64,000 nt of DNA from Pseudomonas alkylphenolica (GCF_004025535.1 NZ_QJRG01000034.1:1-64000); one strand, 5' to 3'; positions 19,323-29,198 are shown, counted from the first letter of the stretch. Program-made: numbers and translations. The notes: generated by a model not told the origin, from the letters alone.

Positions 19323-20033
19323 ATGGATATTCAATCGATGTGGCAAAACTCCCTGGATCTCTGGGGCACGCTGGACGAACACCCCTTATTGCACGCCAGT
19401 CTTGGCCTGGCTGTGCTTCTACTGATCGCCTTGGTACTGGGCCGCGTTGCACGCTTTCTGATCCTGCACGCCGCTCGTCTGCTTGGTCGCCAACCGGCCC
19501 TGCACTGGGTCAACGACCTGCGCGAAAACAAGGTCTTTCACCGCCTGGCGCAAACCACCCCCTCACTGTTTGTGCAGTTCGGCCTGAAACTGGTGCCGGA
19601 ACTGAACGCCGCCAGCCAGCATTTCCTCGGCAACGTGGCCCTGGCCTTCACCATCCTGTTCCTGACCCTGGCGATCTCCGCCCTGCTCGATGCCCTGCTG
19701 GACATCTACGCCCGCACCGAGCATGCGCGTACCCGTTCGATCAAAGGCTACGTACAGCTGGCCAAGATGGTCCTGTTCGTGTTTGCCGCGATTGTCATCG
19801 TCGCCACCCTGATCGACCGCTCGCCGTTGCTGCTGCTGTCGGGCCTGGGTGCCATGTCGGCGGTCATTCTGCTGGTGTACAAGGATACCCTGCTGTCGTT
19901 CGTGGCCAGTGTGCAGCTCACCAGCAACGACATGCTGCGGGTGGGTGACTGGATCGAAATGCCGCAGGTCGGTGCTGATGGCGACGTGGTCGATATCACC
20001 CTGCATACGGTCAAGGTACAGAACCACCCGTGA
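19323..20033 (+). pseudogene. MscS-family mechanosensitive channel, 3' end lost at island border
   Basis: 236 codons remain of a YbdG-like MscS channel that is normally about 410-430. The N-terminal helices and the pore region (LSGLGAMSAVILLVYKDTLLSFVASVQL) are intact. The beta-domain begins normally (DWIEMPQVGADGDVVDITLHTVKVQN) and then stops at HP-TGA, where relatives continue with W and the rest of the MscS domain. The host-like sequence therefore ends at about 20025. Beyond it the DNA becomes AT-rich and leads to the recombinases. The missing 3' part is not found elsewhere in the window. Start taken at ATG 19323. Confidence 0.75.
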
Positions 20034-21153
20034 GTTATGAAAAACTGACTACGACCCGTAGATAATCTCAAAAATGGACAACCCATTTCATGATCTCCTC
20101 CTCCCCCGCGCCAAGCTCTCACCCCTCCACCCAGACTGTCAGCAGTGGCTTCGGTGTGGCTAACACCTACTCAACACTTCCCTCGCCATTCAGTAGGTAA
20201 CCCCAATAGGTGACTCTGTTAGCCAAAGAGACGGTAGCGAAGCAGCTTCAGCCTCTTAATGGCCTCAATCAATTTGCTTAGTGGTAGTTTGGATTAGGCA
20301 GGTGCAATAGTGCTGCAGATGACTCACATTCCATGAGTGCGCCTCTCTCTAGATCCTCCTTCGCCTACCCCGAGCCCATTCTCCAGCATCTGAATAGTTG
20401 GAGCTGACAATGTCATCCCCAATGAATAGGTACGCTGCCGTAGCACGCTTGAAAAATAGCTACTGCTTCAGGAGGTGGATGTGAGCAATACCTATTCATG
20501 CTGCATCATTCAAGGTAGGCACCCTAGTGCGTGCTGACAGGTGAAAAACTGAGCTTGTCAGCCGGCCACACAACTCTTCTGCAGGGAGGATTCCTGCACT
20601 TGCCAATGCAGCAGGAGCCAGCTAAGGAAAACCTCCAACCAGCCATCCTTGTGGAGCGATGCTGTCCTAAAGGGCCGCAGACACAGAGTGAGCCGCACTT
20701 AGCCGGTTAGCAGCTTTGATCACGAGTTGACAAGAAATTTGAAGCAGGCGTGAGTCGTTCCAGAAACCTGCGAGTACCAAGGCAGTAACGTCCAAAGCTA
20801 GGTGATTTAGCGACCGCTGGTCAATTGGCGTCGGTAAGTTTTCGGTGCGAATATGCAATAAATAACATTGGCTTAATAACCACTAAACACCACAATTTCG
20901 CACTGATATTTTTTTACATGAACACTGACCTTGCCTCCGTGAGCGGCAGAGCTCAAGGCTTTGCGAGTAGCGCAACAAGAGCAGCGGCCAAAATTTTGCA
21001 AGAAGCCAAACTTGACAATTCATCAATAAACAATAAGAGATAACATAATGCGCAAATAAGAGTGTACTTTCCGCATACTCTAAATACCTCTTGACAGAGC
21101 CATTGAAGGAAAACTTAAATCGCTATCCCTAGTCCATAATCGCGCCTTCGAGC
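20034..21153. other. Non-coding left end of the island
   Basis: About 1.1 kb between the broken mscS and the first recombinase with no supportable gene; short open frames lack ribosome sites. It holds a small inverted repeat GCTGACA/TGTCAGC (20533-20562). The stretch 20860-21130 becomes very AT-rich and presumably contains the recombinase promoter. It is the expected place for the element's end and recombinase binding sites. Confidence 0.5.
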
Positions 21154-22581
21154 ATGCCAGCACTCGTAAATAAAACCCCTCGAAAAGTACCTGTTAAAAA
21201 ATACCGGTACGTGACGTTGCCGCTCGTGTCTTTGTTCAGAAAGTCGAGTCACTCTAATGACGAGGATGGCTCTGAGCTAGAAGCTAGTTTGGCGGGAAAC
21301 TACTTCATCAGACCGTTCGACAGCGATGCCGGAGACAAGGTAGTCCGGAACGTACCGGTAATCCTTAATCCAGATGGTTCCATATGGAAACATGGGGCGC
21401 TTTACATTCTAGCGAGAGCCATAGATTTTGACGCGCCGTCAGACCAGACATTGAAAGGATTCGCCAAGAGTCTTGTAGACTACATGAATACGCTAGCGCA
21501 GGACGGCGTTGATTACCTTGCCACACCCAAACGAGAAGGTTCACGCCCGACATTTCATTACAAGGCCGAGTTAAAACTAAAGGTTAATCTGAATGAAATT
21601 GCAGCTAGCACTGCAAATGGGCGAATTTCAGCAGTCGTAAACTTTTATCGCTGGATGCAGGGTCGGCACGACTATCATCCCACCGAAGCGCTATGGACAG
21701 AAAAAGTTTGTAGAATTCCATATCATGACAAGAGAGGCTTCTATCGAAACAAGAAAGTAATTACCACCAACCTCCGAATCGTGGCAACAGGTGAAGACTC
21801 TACAGGCGATTACATTATCGATGAAGGTAAGCTCTATCCGTACAGCCAGGAGCAACAGATCTCTCTAGTCCAAACCCTGGTTGCAAGTGGTAATACCGAA
21901 ATGTTTTTGGCGTTCCTTCTATCCATATTCACAGGATCACGAATCAGCACTACCTTTACCATTCGCCAGTCCAACATCGTCAATCCCGAACTCGTTAAAA
22001 CAAATGAAATTGCAGTCAAAATAGGACGCGGGACTCTGATCGATAATAAATTCAACAAAACCATGCTCTTATATATTCCCGCTTGGTTAAATGCTCTTCT
22101 TTACGTCTACATAAATTCGGATCGGCATAAAAGACGAGCTACCAAGGCTTCGGCTAGAAACGGTGGAGAGCAATATGTATTTCTCACTCAGCACGGCAAC
22201 CCCTACTACATCTCAAAAAATGATATGGAAAGGGGTCAAGACAAACCGATTCAAGAAGGCTACTCAGTTCGTCAGTTCGCCTCTAAAAAATTCCAAGCTC
22301 TGCTAAACCAATCTGACACACCATTCAAATTTAGATTCCATAATCTTAGGGCTTGCTTCTGCATGAATCTTATTGATCAAAAATTGAAAGGAATACCTAA
22401 CTCTGATACCAACCGCATTTACGCAGTACTAACTGAAGTGCAGCGAAGAATGGGACACAGCGACATTTCAACAACGCAGCGATACTCCCGCTTCCGGGAA
22501 ACGAGAAATATCGGGCTGCAGGCGCAGAGTGACTTCGAACTTCACCTTCAGACCTTGGCGGAAAACTATGTTTACGCCTAA
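21154..22581 (+). CDS. Tyrosine recombinase 1 of a three-recombinase module
   Basis: 475 residues. The catalytic set of a tyrosine recombinase is visible: R263 (FTGSRIST), H396 and R399 (FRFHNLRA), H435 (RRMGHSDIST) and Y444 (TQRYSRF), with the usual nine-residue H-to-Y spacing. The long N-terminal half is a probable core-binding domain. It overlaps the next gene by 14 bp, so expression is coupled. The order of a smaller and two about 640-aa recombinases plus small genes recalls Tn554 tnpA/B/C and recombinase-trio elements. Base composition is clearly AT-richer than the host genes to the left. Confidence 0.8.
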   Translation: MPALVNKTPRKVPVKKYRYVTLPLVSLFRKSSHSNDEDGSELEASLAGNYFIRPFDSDAGDKVVRNVPVILNPDGSIWKHGALYILARAIDFDAPSDQTLKGFAKSLVDYMNTLAQDGVDYLATPKREGSRPTFHYKAELKLKVNLNEIAASTANGRISAVVNFYRWMQGRHDYHPTEALWTEKVCRIPYHDKRGFYRNKKVITTNLRIVATGEDSTGDYIIDEGKLYPYSQEQQISLVQTLVASGNTEMFLAFLLSIFTGSRISTTFTIRQSNIVNPELVKTNEIAVKIGRGTLIDNKFNKTMLLYIPAWLNALLYVYINSDRHKRRATKASARNGGEQYVFLTQHGNPYYISKNDMERGQDKPIQEGYSVRQFASKKFQALLNQSDTPFKFRFHNLRACFCMNLIDQKLKGIPNSDTNRIYAVLTEVQRRMGHSDISTTQRYSRFRETRNIGLQAQSDFELHLQTLAENYVYA

Positions 22582-24475
22582 AGTTCGCTCGATAATGCGC
22601 AACAATCCAAACATCACAGTCATTGACGTCGATAAGACCTCCATGATGGAAATTCACAGAATAATAGATAAATCAGGAATTCAAAACCTTGCCTTCCTGG
22701 TAGTTGACGAAGAACTTTTTCATGTGGGGTCACTTTGCTTTACTCATAGGCACCGGATAGCTGGGAGCTCTCTTTACAAGTGCACCGAGCACGATTACTG
22801 CCCCGATAGAGCCACGGCAATTGATGGATGGGCCAGATCGCTCATTGACAATCTCAAAACCGGCGAAATTAGGCCTATTACATTCATGGCTAAGTGTCGG
22901 CTATTGAATCAGCAGTTCGAGTGGGCCTATAAGAATGGTTATTTAAACCTCTTGAAAAGCGATAAAAATTATTATGAATGCTATTCATCATACTCTAACG
23001 CTGTTTACAATCAATGGGTATGCAAAAAAAACGCAGACTCAACGGCTTCCGGAAAACAAATCTATGCTTTCAGTATCATCAAGTCTCTTTTTCCCGAATC
23101 AGATACACACTTCAAACAGGCTCTACCAAGAGTTTACGTTAACACTAAGGCACCTCCTAAAAACGAGACAAAAGTCCCTAAAGAAGATGAATTGTCGCAC
23201 GCTCTCGCGATCTCGTCAGACATCTTTAGCGGGCTAACCAAATCGCTAATTAACCTTGAGAAATATCCGTTTCAAATTTCCTTATTTGGCAAGATGAAGT
23301 GGATCGTTCCTCACGAAAACTTCTGCTATCCAAGAAATTTTGCCCCCCTCCAAGGCGCAAGTGAGATCTGGGACTATAGCACTGGTACGTTGATCCCCAA
23401 CCAGCCCCGAAATCGCAAAAAGCGGTATAGGGAAGGCCTTCTGTCGCTCGAGAGGGAAAATTCGAATCCTGCTATTTTGACCCAACATAGGCATCGACTC
23501 GCCAAATGGGCGCACGACTGTTTTCTACTTTTATTTGCGGCAAACACCGCAATTAATGAAAAGCAGATTTCTGTCCTGGAGTGGCATACGGGTACCTACG
23601 AAGTAGTGCCAGCCCAGCAAGGTTTTCGTACTGTGAAATGGCGAGCAGGGAACAAGCGTCAGAGCTTTACCATAGCTGCGCAATTCGTCAAGAGATTTGA
23701 AGAATATCTTGAATTAAGAAAACTCATCACCAGCAACTATGCTTCGAATTATCTTTTTCTGCATGTCCCTGTGATGCCAGAAGATCGAGTAAGACCTTTA
23801 CAGAAGGGCTGCTTGCTCAAGCTTATATCTGCGATGCGTTCATTTATAGACAAAGATTTCCCCAAGGTCGGCTACCGCCAACTGCGACTATATAAGTCAA
23901 ACTACCTTCTCAAAGAGTACGGACTTATTGTAGCAAGCCAGCTTTTACAAAGCCGTATCGGCACTATAGCCAAGGCCTATTCATCAGCTGAAGATGATGT
24001 AGCCGCCAAAGAAATCAGTGCATTCTACAATCTGCTGTCAGATGCTATTAAGGCTGCAGCCCGAAAACGCCAGCAGAGCATCCCTGCTGGACACTGCATC
24101 AAACCCGGCAATGCCATAGCTGTGGTGGAGATCGTGTCGGAGGTGAGCCAACCAGCTTGCGAAAACTTCATCACATGCCTGTTTTGCTCAAACTTCGTTG
24201 TGCATGCTACGGACAATGACCTTAAAAAACTTCTGAGCCTCAAATATTTTCTCAACGAAATTCGCCATCAGTCTACTTCAGCTGAAGAATTCAATAAGTT
24301 GAACGGCCCTACTGTAGCGCGAATTGAATCAATCCTAACAAGCATTAGCAAAATTTCACCGGAACTGGCCGACAGAGTTTCGACCATCCAGGCCTCGGTA
24401 TTCGACCATGAAGAACTTTCTGAATACTGGGCAACCGTACTTAATCAATTAGTTTATTTAGGAGCGATTCAATGA
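22568..24475 (+). CDS. Tyrosine-recombinase-like protein 2, catalytically degenerate
   Basis: 635 residues from the ATG at 22568, which overlaps the previous stop (GGCGGA upstream); a GTG at 22529 and an ATG at 22595 are alternatives. The C-terminal half aligns with a tyrosine-recombinase domain, but key residues are changed. The first Arg is N330 (AINEKQIS), the His of HxxR is R437 (YRQLR, R440 kept), the second His is S462 (LQSRIG), and only the Tyr, Y471 (AKAYSS), remains. A CxxC (CLFC) near 555 suggests a metal-binding tail. It may act as a structural partner of the other two recombinases. ATGA overlap with the next gene. Confidence 0.7.
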   Translation: MFTPKVRSIMRNNPNITVIDVDKTSMMEIHRIIDKSGIQNLAFLVVDEELFHVGSLCFTHRHRIAGSSLYKCTEHDYCPDRATAIDGWARSLIDNLKTGEIRPITFMAKCRLLNQQFEWAYKNGYLNLLKSDKNYYECYSSYSNAVYNQWVCKKNADSTASGKQIYAFSIIKSLFPESDTHFKQALPRVYVNTKAPPKNETKVPKEDELSHALAISSDIFSGLTKSLINLEKYPFQISLFGKMKWIVPHENFCYPRNFAPLQGASEIWDYSTGTLIPNQPRNRKKRYREGLLSLERENSNPAILTQHRHRLAKWAHDCFLLLFAANTAINEKQISVLEWHTGTYEVVPAQQGFRTVKWRAGNKRQSFTIAAQFVKRFEEYLELRKLITSNYASNYLFLHVPVMPEDRVRPLQKGCLLKLISAMRSFIDKDFPKVGYRQLRLYKSNYLLKEYGLIVASQLLQSRIGTIAKAYSSAEDDVAAKEISAFYNLLSDAIKAAARKRQQSIPAGHCIKPGNAIAVVEIVSEVSQPACENFITCLFCSNFVVHATDNDLKKLLSLKYFLNEIRHQSTSAEEFNKLNGPTVARIESILTSISKISPELADRVSTIQASVFDHEELSEYWATVLNQLVYLGAIQ

Positions 24476-26397
24476 AATTATCATCCACTGCATCACTCCA
24501 GCACGGCATCGATGCCTACATGGGCATTCCCTCCGACCTAATCACACCAGCGACCGTGATTAGCAGGGACATACACGGGAATATTTTAAGCGTTGTCGGA
24601 GACATTGAATGGCAGACGCCGTTGCTAAGAAGCCACCAGAATCGAAAGGCTTATATCAGCTTCAGCAAGTTCAGGACAAGCACCGAGCTTGAGGTTAAAA
24701 ACCTCGAACAAACACAGAAGATTGTTGCAATCTGGATCCATCGGCCCTCACAGAGAACCGGTTCCTACCCAAGTATTGACACGGTACGATCCTTCTTAAC
24801 TGATCTCCGCAGGCTCTGCAATCAGGCCACGAAAAAGGGCGTCACATTGGCAGAACTTCTTAAACATCCTGTCCACTTTAAGTCGCACATCGACAAAATA
24901 AAATCTTACACGACCCTCAGAACCCTGCAGATGATCATTAACAAGGTGATTGAAGAACATATATTCTCTGTATCTACAACCATTACCAAGATACTCGACC
25001 GTGCAATTCGAGAATCGGCGGACGAGTCCGAGCAGCACCCTGTTATTCCAGGGCGTATTTTGTTCGAAAAGATTTCTCATTACACATCTTTACTTCAGGA
25101 ATATCAAGAAAACGAAATACAAATTTCTGAATTGAACCGAAGAGCAGGGTTGAATCGATTCTATGGCCGATTCAAAAGAAAATCCACTGATCCGCACAAC
25201 CCCAACGTTGAGTTTGAGGTCGCAATGGAAGAATGTGGGCTCTCAGTGATTCGTGAAAAGTATAAGATGAGGCAACTCTCCAATGTGAGCAACTTCATCA
25301 GCAGGTGCAACTACGCTGCAAAAATGCTTATCCATATTTTTACTGCCATGCGAGAGCGTGAAGCCTATCTACTAAAAGATGGGTGCGTTGAAAAGATAGG
25401 GCCTAAAACCTATGTCGTGGACGGACTAACAGTTAAGCTAACCAAAGAGCCACGACCAGCCAAATGGATTACGTCTGAGTCAATCCTGCTTCCATATGAT
25501 TGTGCTTGCAGCATCGCTCGACTGATCAAAGTATATATGCCAGCTTGCATAGACACTGAAAACCGCCTTTTCCTATCAGTATCATACCTTCCGGTAGCTA
25601 ATGAATACGAAAAAAAACAAAAAGATACAGAGTTGTACCAAGGAGCTCTGAACCCCACCAGATGGGAGGAAACTTTTCCACCGACAGCAATTACAGATGA
25701 GGACTACGAGGAATTGGTAATGATTGACCCACTTCGAAACTGGGCTGCCAATCTGAAGTTTCAAATAGGACAAAACTGGAACCTAACTACCCACCAGTTC
25801 CGGCGATCAATGGCCGTTTACGCAGCTCAGAGTGGCTTGGTATCCCTACCCTCTTTGAAAAGAATGCTTCATCACACGCTTTTACAGATGTCCATCTATT
25901 ACACCAGAGGATTTGCATCCGCCAAATTCCTTTTCTCCGAACAGAATCCTGACTTGGCTGAGTTTTTCCAGGCACAGACAGTAAACGCCGAAGCAAGCCT
26001 TTTTCTCAAGGAGGTGATTATGGAAAAAGCGAATTTGCACGGCGCTGCAGGAATTTGGTATGAGCGTAACCTTAAGAAGGAATACGCCACCAATATTGTT
26101 ACCAACTTCCAAGAAACCCTGAAAAAAATCAAACAGGGACTACTTTCCTATAAAGAGACGATCCTTGGTGGATGTTTTAAGGTTGGGGAGTGCAAGGAGC
26201 GAGTGCACCATAATTACGTCGCCTGCGTAGACTGCAGCAGCGCCTGCATCAAAGAAAAAAAGCTTGACCAATCAATTCTCATTCAAACCAAAATCATCGA
26301 CAGTATTCCTGAAGGAACGTTTGCCCACAACACAGAGCAAACGAAACTCAGCATGCTGCAATTCTTCAAAGACAAAATCTCTAAGGTGATCGCATGA
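24472..26397 (+). CDS. Tyrosine recombinase 3 of the module
   Basis: 641 residues, start ATG overlapping the previous stop (ATGA). Catalytic residues are present: R294 (AMREREAYLLK), H441 and R444 (HQFRR), H468 (LHHTLL) and Y477 (IYYTRGF). The C-terminus has a cysteine cluster (GGCFKVGEC near 560, CVDCSSAC near 585) typical of large TnpB-type recombinases with a zinc-binding end. It is the second apparently active enzyme of the trio. Coupled by ATGA overlap to the next small gene. Confidence 0.75.
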   Translation: MKLSSTASLQHGIDAYMGIPSDLITPATVISRDIHGNILSVVGDIEWQTPLLRSHQNRKAYISFSKFRTSTELEVKNLEQTQKIVAIWIHRPSQRTGSYPSIDTVRSFLTDLRRLCNQATKKGVTLAELLKHPVHFKSHIDKIKSYTTLRTLQMIINKVIEEHIFSVSTTITKILDRAIRESADESEQHPVIPGRILFEKISHYTSLLQEYQENEIQISELNRRAGLNRFYGRFKRKSTDPHNPNVEFEVAMEECGLSVIREKYKMRQLSNVSNFISRCNYAAKMLIHIFTAMREREAYLLKDGCVEKIGPKTYVVDGLTVKLTKEPRPAKWITSESILLPYDCACSIARLIKVYMPACIDTENRLFLSVSYLPVANEYEKKQKDTELYQGALNPTRWEETFPPTAITDEDYEELVMIDPLRNWAANLKFQIGQNWNLTTHQFRRSMAVYAAQSGLVSLPSLKRMLHHTLLQMSIYYTRGFASAKFLFSEQNPDLAEFFQAQTVNAEASLFLKEVIMEKANLHGAAGIWYERNLKKEYATNIVTNFQETLKKIKQGLLSYKETILGGCFKVGECKERVHHNYVACVDCSSACIKEKKLDQSILIQTKIIDSIPEGTFAHNTEQTKLSMLQFFKDKISKVIA

Positions 26398-26621
26398 CTT
26401 CCAAAGTTATCAACTTGTACGAAGCTGATCTGCAACGGCTGGCTAGAGAACAACCCGTGTCGCCAGACTTTAAAGTAACTTTCAATAAAGTATATAAAGC
26501 ACACTGGCGTGAAAAGAGCTCAACCTCAGAGAAGGATAATTCCTCCCAAGCACACGCCCAAGAAAACCGGGCACAGGGCGCTCTGACCCAGCAAACTTTT
26601 TTGGCTAAGGTAACTTCATGA
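26394..26621 (+). CDS. Small accessory protein of the recombinase module
   Basis: 75 residues, coupled by ATGA overlap on both sides. Its N-terminus (VINLYEADLQRLAREQP) resembles that of the next gene (VILQYETALQRLVENKP), so the two are probably diverged copies, this one shorter. Charged and likely helical. No catalytic motif. Position equals that of tnpC-like accessory genes in Tn554-type modules. Confidence 0.6.
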   Translation: MTSKVINLYEADLQRLAREQPVSPDFKVTFNKVYKAHWREKSSTSEKDNSSQAHAQENRAQGALTQQTFLAKVTS

Positions 26622-27010
26622 TTTCCGACGTCATTCTCCAATATGAAACAGCGCTTCAACGACTGGTTGAAAACAAGCCTAACATCTTACCGCCGGGCAG
26701 CAAGATCACCATCAACAACGTGGCCTTGGAAGCTGGGCGCGGTAAAGGCTCCATCAGAAAAGATCGGGAGTGCTTTGATCAGCTTCGCGATAAAACCAAG
26801 GCTGCCGCAGCCAAACAAAAAAAGGAAAACAGTGCGAAGCCCAACAAGGGCGCTGAAAAGCTGTTCAAAGATCTTTATCACGAAAGCTTGGCCAGGGAAT
26901 TGTTGCTCATATCTCAGATTGATGAATTGGAGAAAGATCTCTCGATTTTGAGTAACGTGACCAACATCGCTAAACAGAAGGGAAAGAACAGGAAGGCTAC
27001 GGAACTATGA
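26618..27010 (+). CDS. TnpC-like coiled-coil protein of the recombinase module
   Basis: 130 residues, start ATG overlapping the upstream stop. N-terminal segment shared with the preceding 75-aa protein, then VTINNVALEAGRGKGSIRK-like sequence (26707-26765) reminiscent of a small DNA-binding turn, a lysine/alanine-rich helix and a C-terminal coiled coil (ISQIDELEKDLSIL). Size and order match Tn554 TnpC, an accessory of the recombinases. Function inferred from position. Confidence 0.6.
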   Translation: MISDVILQYETALQRLVENKPNILPPGSKITINNVALEAGRGKGSIRKDRECFDQLRDKTKAAAAKQKKENSAKPNKGAEKLFKDLYHESLARELLLISQIDELEKDLSILSNVTNIAKQKGKNRKATEL

Positions 27011-27064
27011 TTATCTTGAATCGGAGATTCACTCTCATGAACTTGAATCCTGAGGAGCGCAGTA

Positions 27065-27517
27065 ATGGGTGGTAAACGCAAGCCATTCATCACCACCAAG
27101 GCGATTAACGAGGCTATCTATAAGTCCCTCATTGCCTCTAATTGGCAGCAGTCACTTATTCTGGAATTGTGGGAACTGGCATCTCTCCATCTGACGGAGG
27201 AGGTCTGTCGGCGAGCATTTAAAGACGTTATCGCAAGGCGAGGAGTATCAGCTTTGTTTGAGCGGAATGCCTACAAAGTCACGGGTAGAGAAGTCCTCCG
27301 CTTCGATTGCCCACCAGGTTCACTCTCAAATCCATGCTACATCCTGAGCGAAATGTTGCGTGAGTTGATCAAGAGGGACTGGCCGTTGCTTAGAGAAACG
27401 GGCCCACGCTGCGACTGGTATGACTTTAGTGACGCTCTACATGAGATACTGCTCCGGCAAGGATTTGCTTCACTTCGCTTGAAAATCAAAAAACTTGAGG
27501 ATGATTTGGGAATGTAA
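27065..27517 (+). CDS. Unknown 150-aa protein after the recombinase module
   Basis: 150 residues with GAGGAG eight bases before the ATG, 54 bp after the module. Visible features are an N-terminal basic stretch (MGGKRKPFITTK) and a helical body; no signal peptide, membrane helix or known motif. Probably belongs to the same element, since cargo with a different structure begins after it. Not recognised. Confidence 0.6.
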   Translation: MGGKRKPFITTKAINEAIYKSLIASNWQQSLILELWELASLHLTEEVCRRAFKDVIARRGVSALFERNAYKVTGREVLRFDCPPGSLSNPCYILSEMLRELIKRDWPLLRETGPRCDWYDFSDALHEILLRQGFASLRLKIKKLEDDLGM

Positions 27518-28163
27518 GGGCGTATCGGTGGCATTCAAGATAGGGAGAGGGTTATCATTAGGTGGGATTACCTGGACTCCTGCGGTCAGCTTGCAAAGCC
27601 AGTGCGCACCAGGCCAGAACAACTTACTCCGCCCACCTGTCCTAAAGGCTTGTCGTGAAGCTGACAACGATAAAAGGCCTGATGGTTAAACAGGTGGGGG
27701 AGTATGCCCCCTCTCTTAGCGGTAGCACACTCCCCTCCTCCCCAATTCATCGGCCTCGTAATCTAGGCGCATGCGCCAGGGTGTCGTGCCCCGGACATTC
27801 GATCAACGCACGTTTCGGTAGTCATCGACGCTGTAGTTGCCGTGGCATGCCCTCACAGGGACGGCTGTCGTGAACCATGCCCGGCGATGCTCGCCGTTGT
27901 CATGGCCCTATCGGGCTTCCATCCTCATGCCCTGCGCGCTCCGCTTGCTATTTCAGTCTTACCCTAGGCAATAACCCCCCCCTATCAATTCAGTGGACAC
28001 ACTGCTCGAGTATGCTAACGTGACTGCCTCGGCTCCCTAGTCGAGTTCGGGCGGTCGGTTCGCCAAGGCGGTATAGCCACAGGGTGCTTAACCTCTTCTG
28101 CGTTATGTGCATTCCGACAATGGTCAGAGGGCAGCCGACACCGCTGACGAATTGGAGGATGCT
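27518..28163. other. Intergenic region with first copy of the hairpin repeat
   Basis: About 650 bp without a supportable gene. It contains GGGGG-AGTATG-CCCCC (27696-27711), followed by pyrimidine-rich DNA, and copy A of the dispersed hairpin element (27844-27948). The leader of the next recombinase-like gene occupies the rest. Confidence 0.5.
27844..27948 (+). repeat. Dispersed hairpin element, copy A
   Basis: Full copy. First hairpin CCCT-CAC-AGGG, then conserved GGCTGTCGTGAACC, a variable centre, second hairpin GCCC-TATC-GGGC, then TTCCATCCTCA and GCGCGCTCCGCTTGC. The element begins with the palindrome GGCATGCC. Confidence 0.8.
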
Positions 28164-29198
28164 ATGCGCGTACCAATCACTCTCGCCGACCTTCGTGCCA
28201 AATACGGCTTCAATCGTATCTCCAAGAAACTCCAGCGCAATTGGCCTGGCACTGTTTCCGTTTCCCTTGCGTCGTCACAAGACATCCTCTCACGCGGTCT
28301 CGGCTACCGGGATCTTCATGATCTGCAGAATTCGACTGATAAGCAGCTCCAAAGTGGCTCCAGGCCCTCTCAGGATGAAGTGAGGGACTGGATCAGCACG
28401 TCGATCATCACTTTCTGCCAGTCCAAGAAAGTTATTGATATCGGCAACCCGGACGTCGCGCGATTGGTAGCTTTGCTGCCCCTTCACGAGCTCACCGCGT
28501 TCCAGACATCGCGCGCCCAGCAGCGCGGCACATTACTGCCCATGAGTTTGGTGGAAGTGCTTATGTCGCCAACCCAAGACTTGGACGGGGCTTCCGGGGA
28601 GGAACAACTGGGCGATGCCTCAGTGCTACATGAAGAGCTAAACGCAGAGCTCATGAGGCAACCGGCTGACGCGATCAACGAGGAAGATTTGCAGAGCTTC
28701 TGGGAGGTTGTTCAACGTAAAGGCAGTCTTCGAGACCAATGTTTTTGTCTAGGTTTGCTGGAAGGTCTACGCCTGAATGATCTGCTTGGCATTAAAGTCG
28801 GTGACGTGTCGTTAACCCTAGACTCCGTGGTTAGTCTGCATATCGAAATCACGAAATCTAAACCTCGGAAAGCAAGGCTCCGCATGCCGCCTAGTTTCGG
28901 CAAGCTGGTTGGCGAGTACATTCGCCAAACTGGCCTTTCTCACAGTGACTATCTTTTCCCTTCCACAAATAACGCTAGCATTTCCATGCCTCCGGAAACC
29001 ATGCGCCGAGTTGTCGATGCCTATCTTCTAGAGGCCATGCCTGAAAAGACTAAGCGTCGAGTTTCTTTGATTCGCCAAGCAGCACGTGATCGGGTGTCAG
29101 AGAATTTGTCGGAACGGCTTTATCAATGGATGGGGCACACCAACATTAACTCGACCCTTGCATACCTGAGCCTGTCTCACCTGCCCTCCCGAAAATAA
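28164..29198 (+). CDS. Fourth tyrosine-recombinase-like protein
   Basis: 344 residues from the ATG at 28164, which has GGAGG six bases upstream; the frame is open further upstream without support. The C-terminal 170 residues have a tyrosine-recombinase pattern: R203 (LEGLRLNDLLGIKVGD), R304 (LIRQAA), H325 (QWMGHTNIN) and Y334 (TLAYLSL). The His of HxxR is S301. The N-terminal half (LADLRAKYGFNRISKKLQ, then GYRDLHDLQ) is not a standard arm-binding domain. It is not part of the coupled trio and may move or resolve the cargo; direct evidence is lacking. Confidence 0.65.
   Translation: MRVPITLADLRAKYGFNRISKKLQRNWPGTVSVSLASSQDILSRGLGYRDLHDLQNSTDKQLQSGSRPSQDEVRDWISTSIITFCQSKKVIDIGNPDVARLVALLPLHELTAFQTSRAQQRGTLLPMSLVEVLMSPTQDLDGASGEEQLGDASVLHEELNAELMRQPADAINEEDLQSFWEVVQRKGSLRDQCFCLGLLEGLRLNDLLGIKVGDVSLTLDSVVSLHIEITKSKPRKARLRMPPSFGKLVGEYIRQTGLSHSDYLFPSTNNASISMPPETMRRVVDAYLLEAMPEKTKRRVSLIRQAARDRVSENLSERLYQWMGHTNINSTLAYLSLSHLPSRK

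Noticed and set aside
20825..21043. 72-aa frame before the first recombinase
   Set aside because: No ribosome site, AT-rich low-complexity start, no recognisable sequence.
20034..21153. tRNA gene as island attachment site
   Set aside because: No tRNA-like cloverleaf seen at the junction; the border lies inside the mscS coding sequence.
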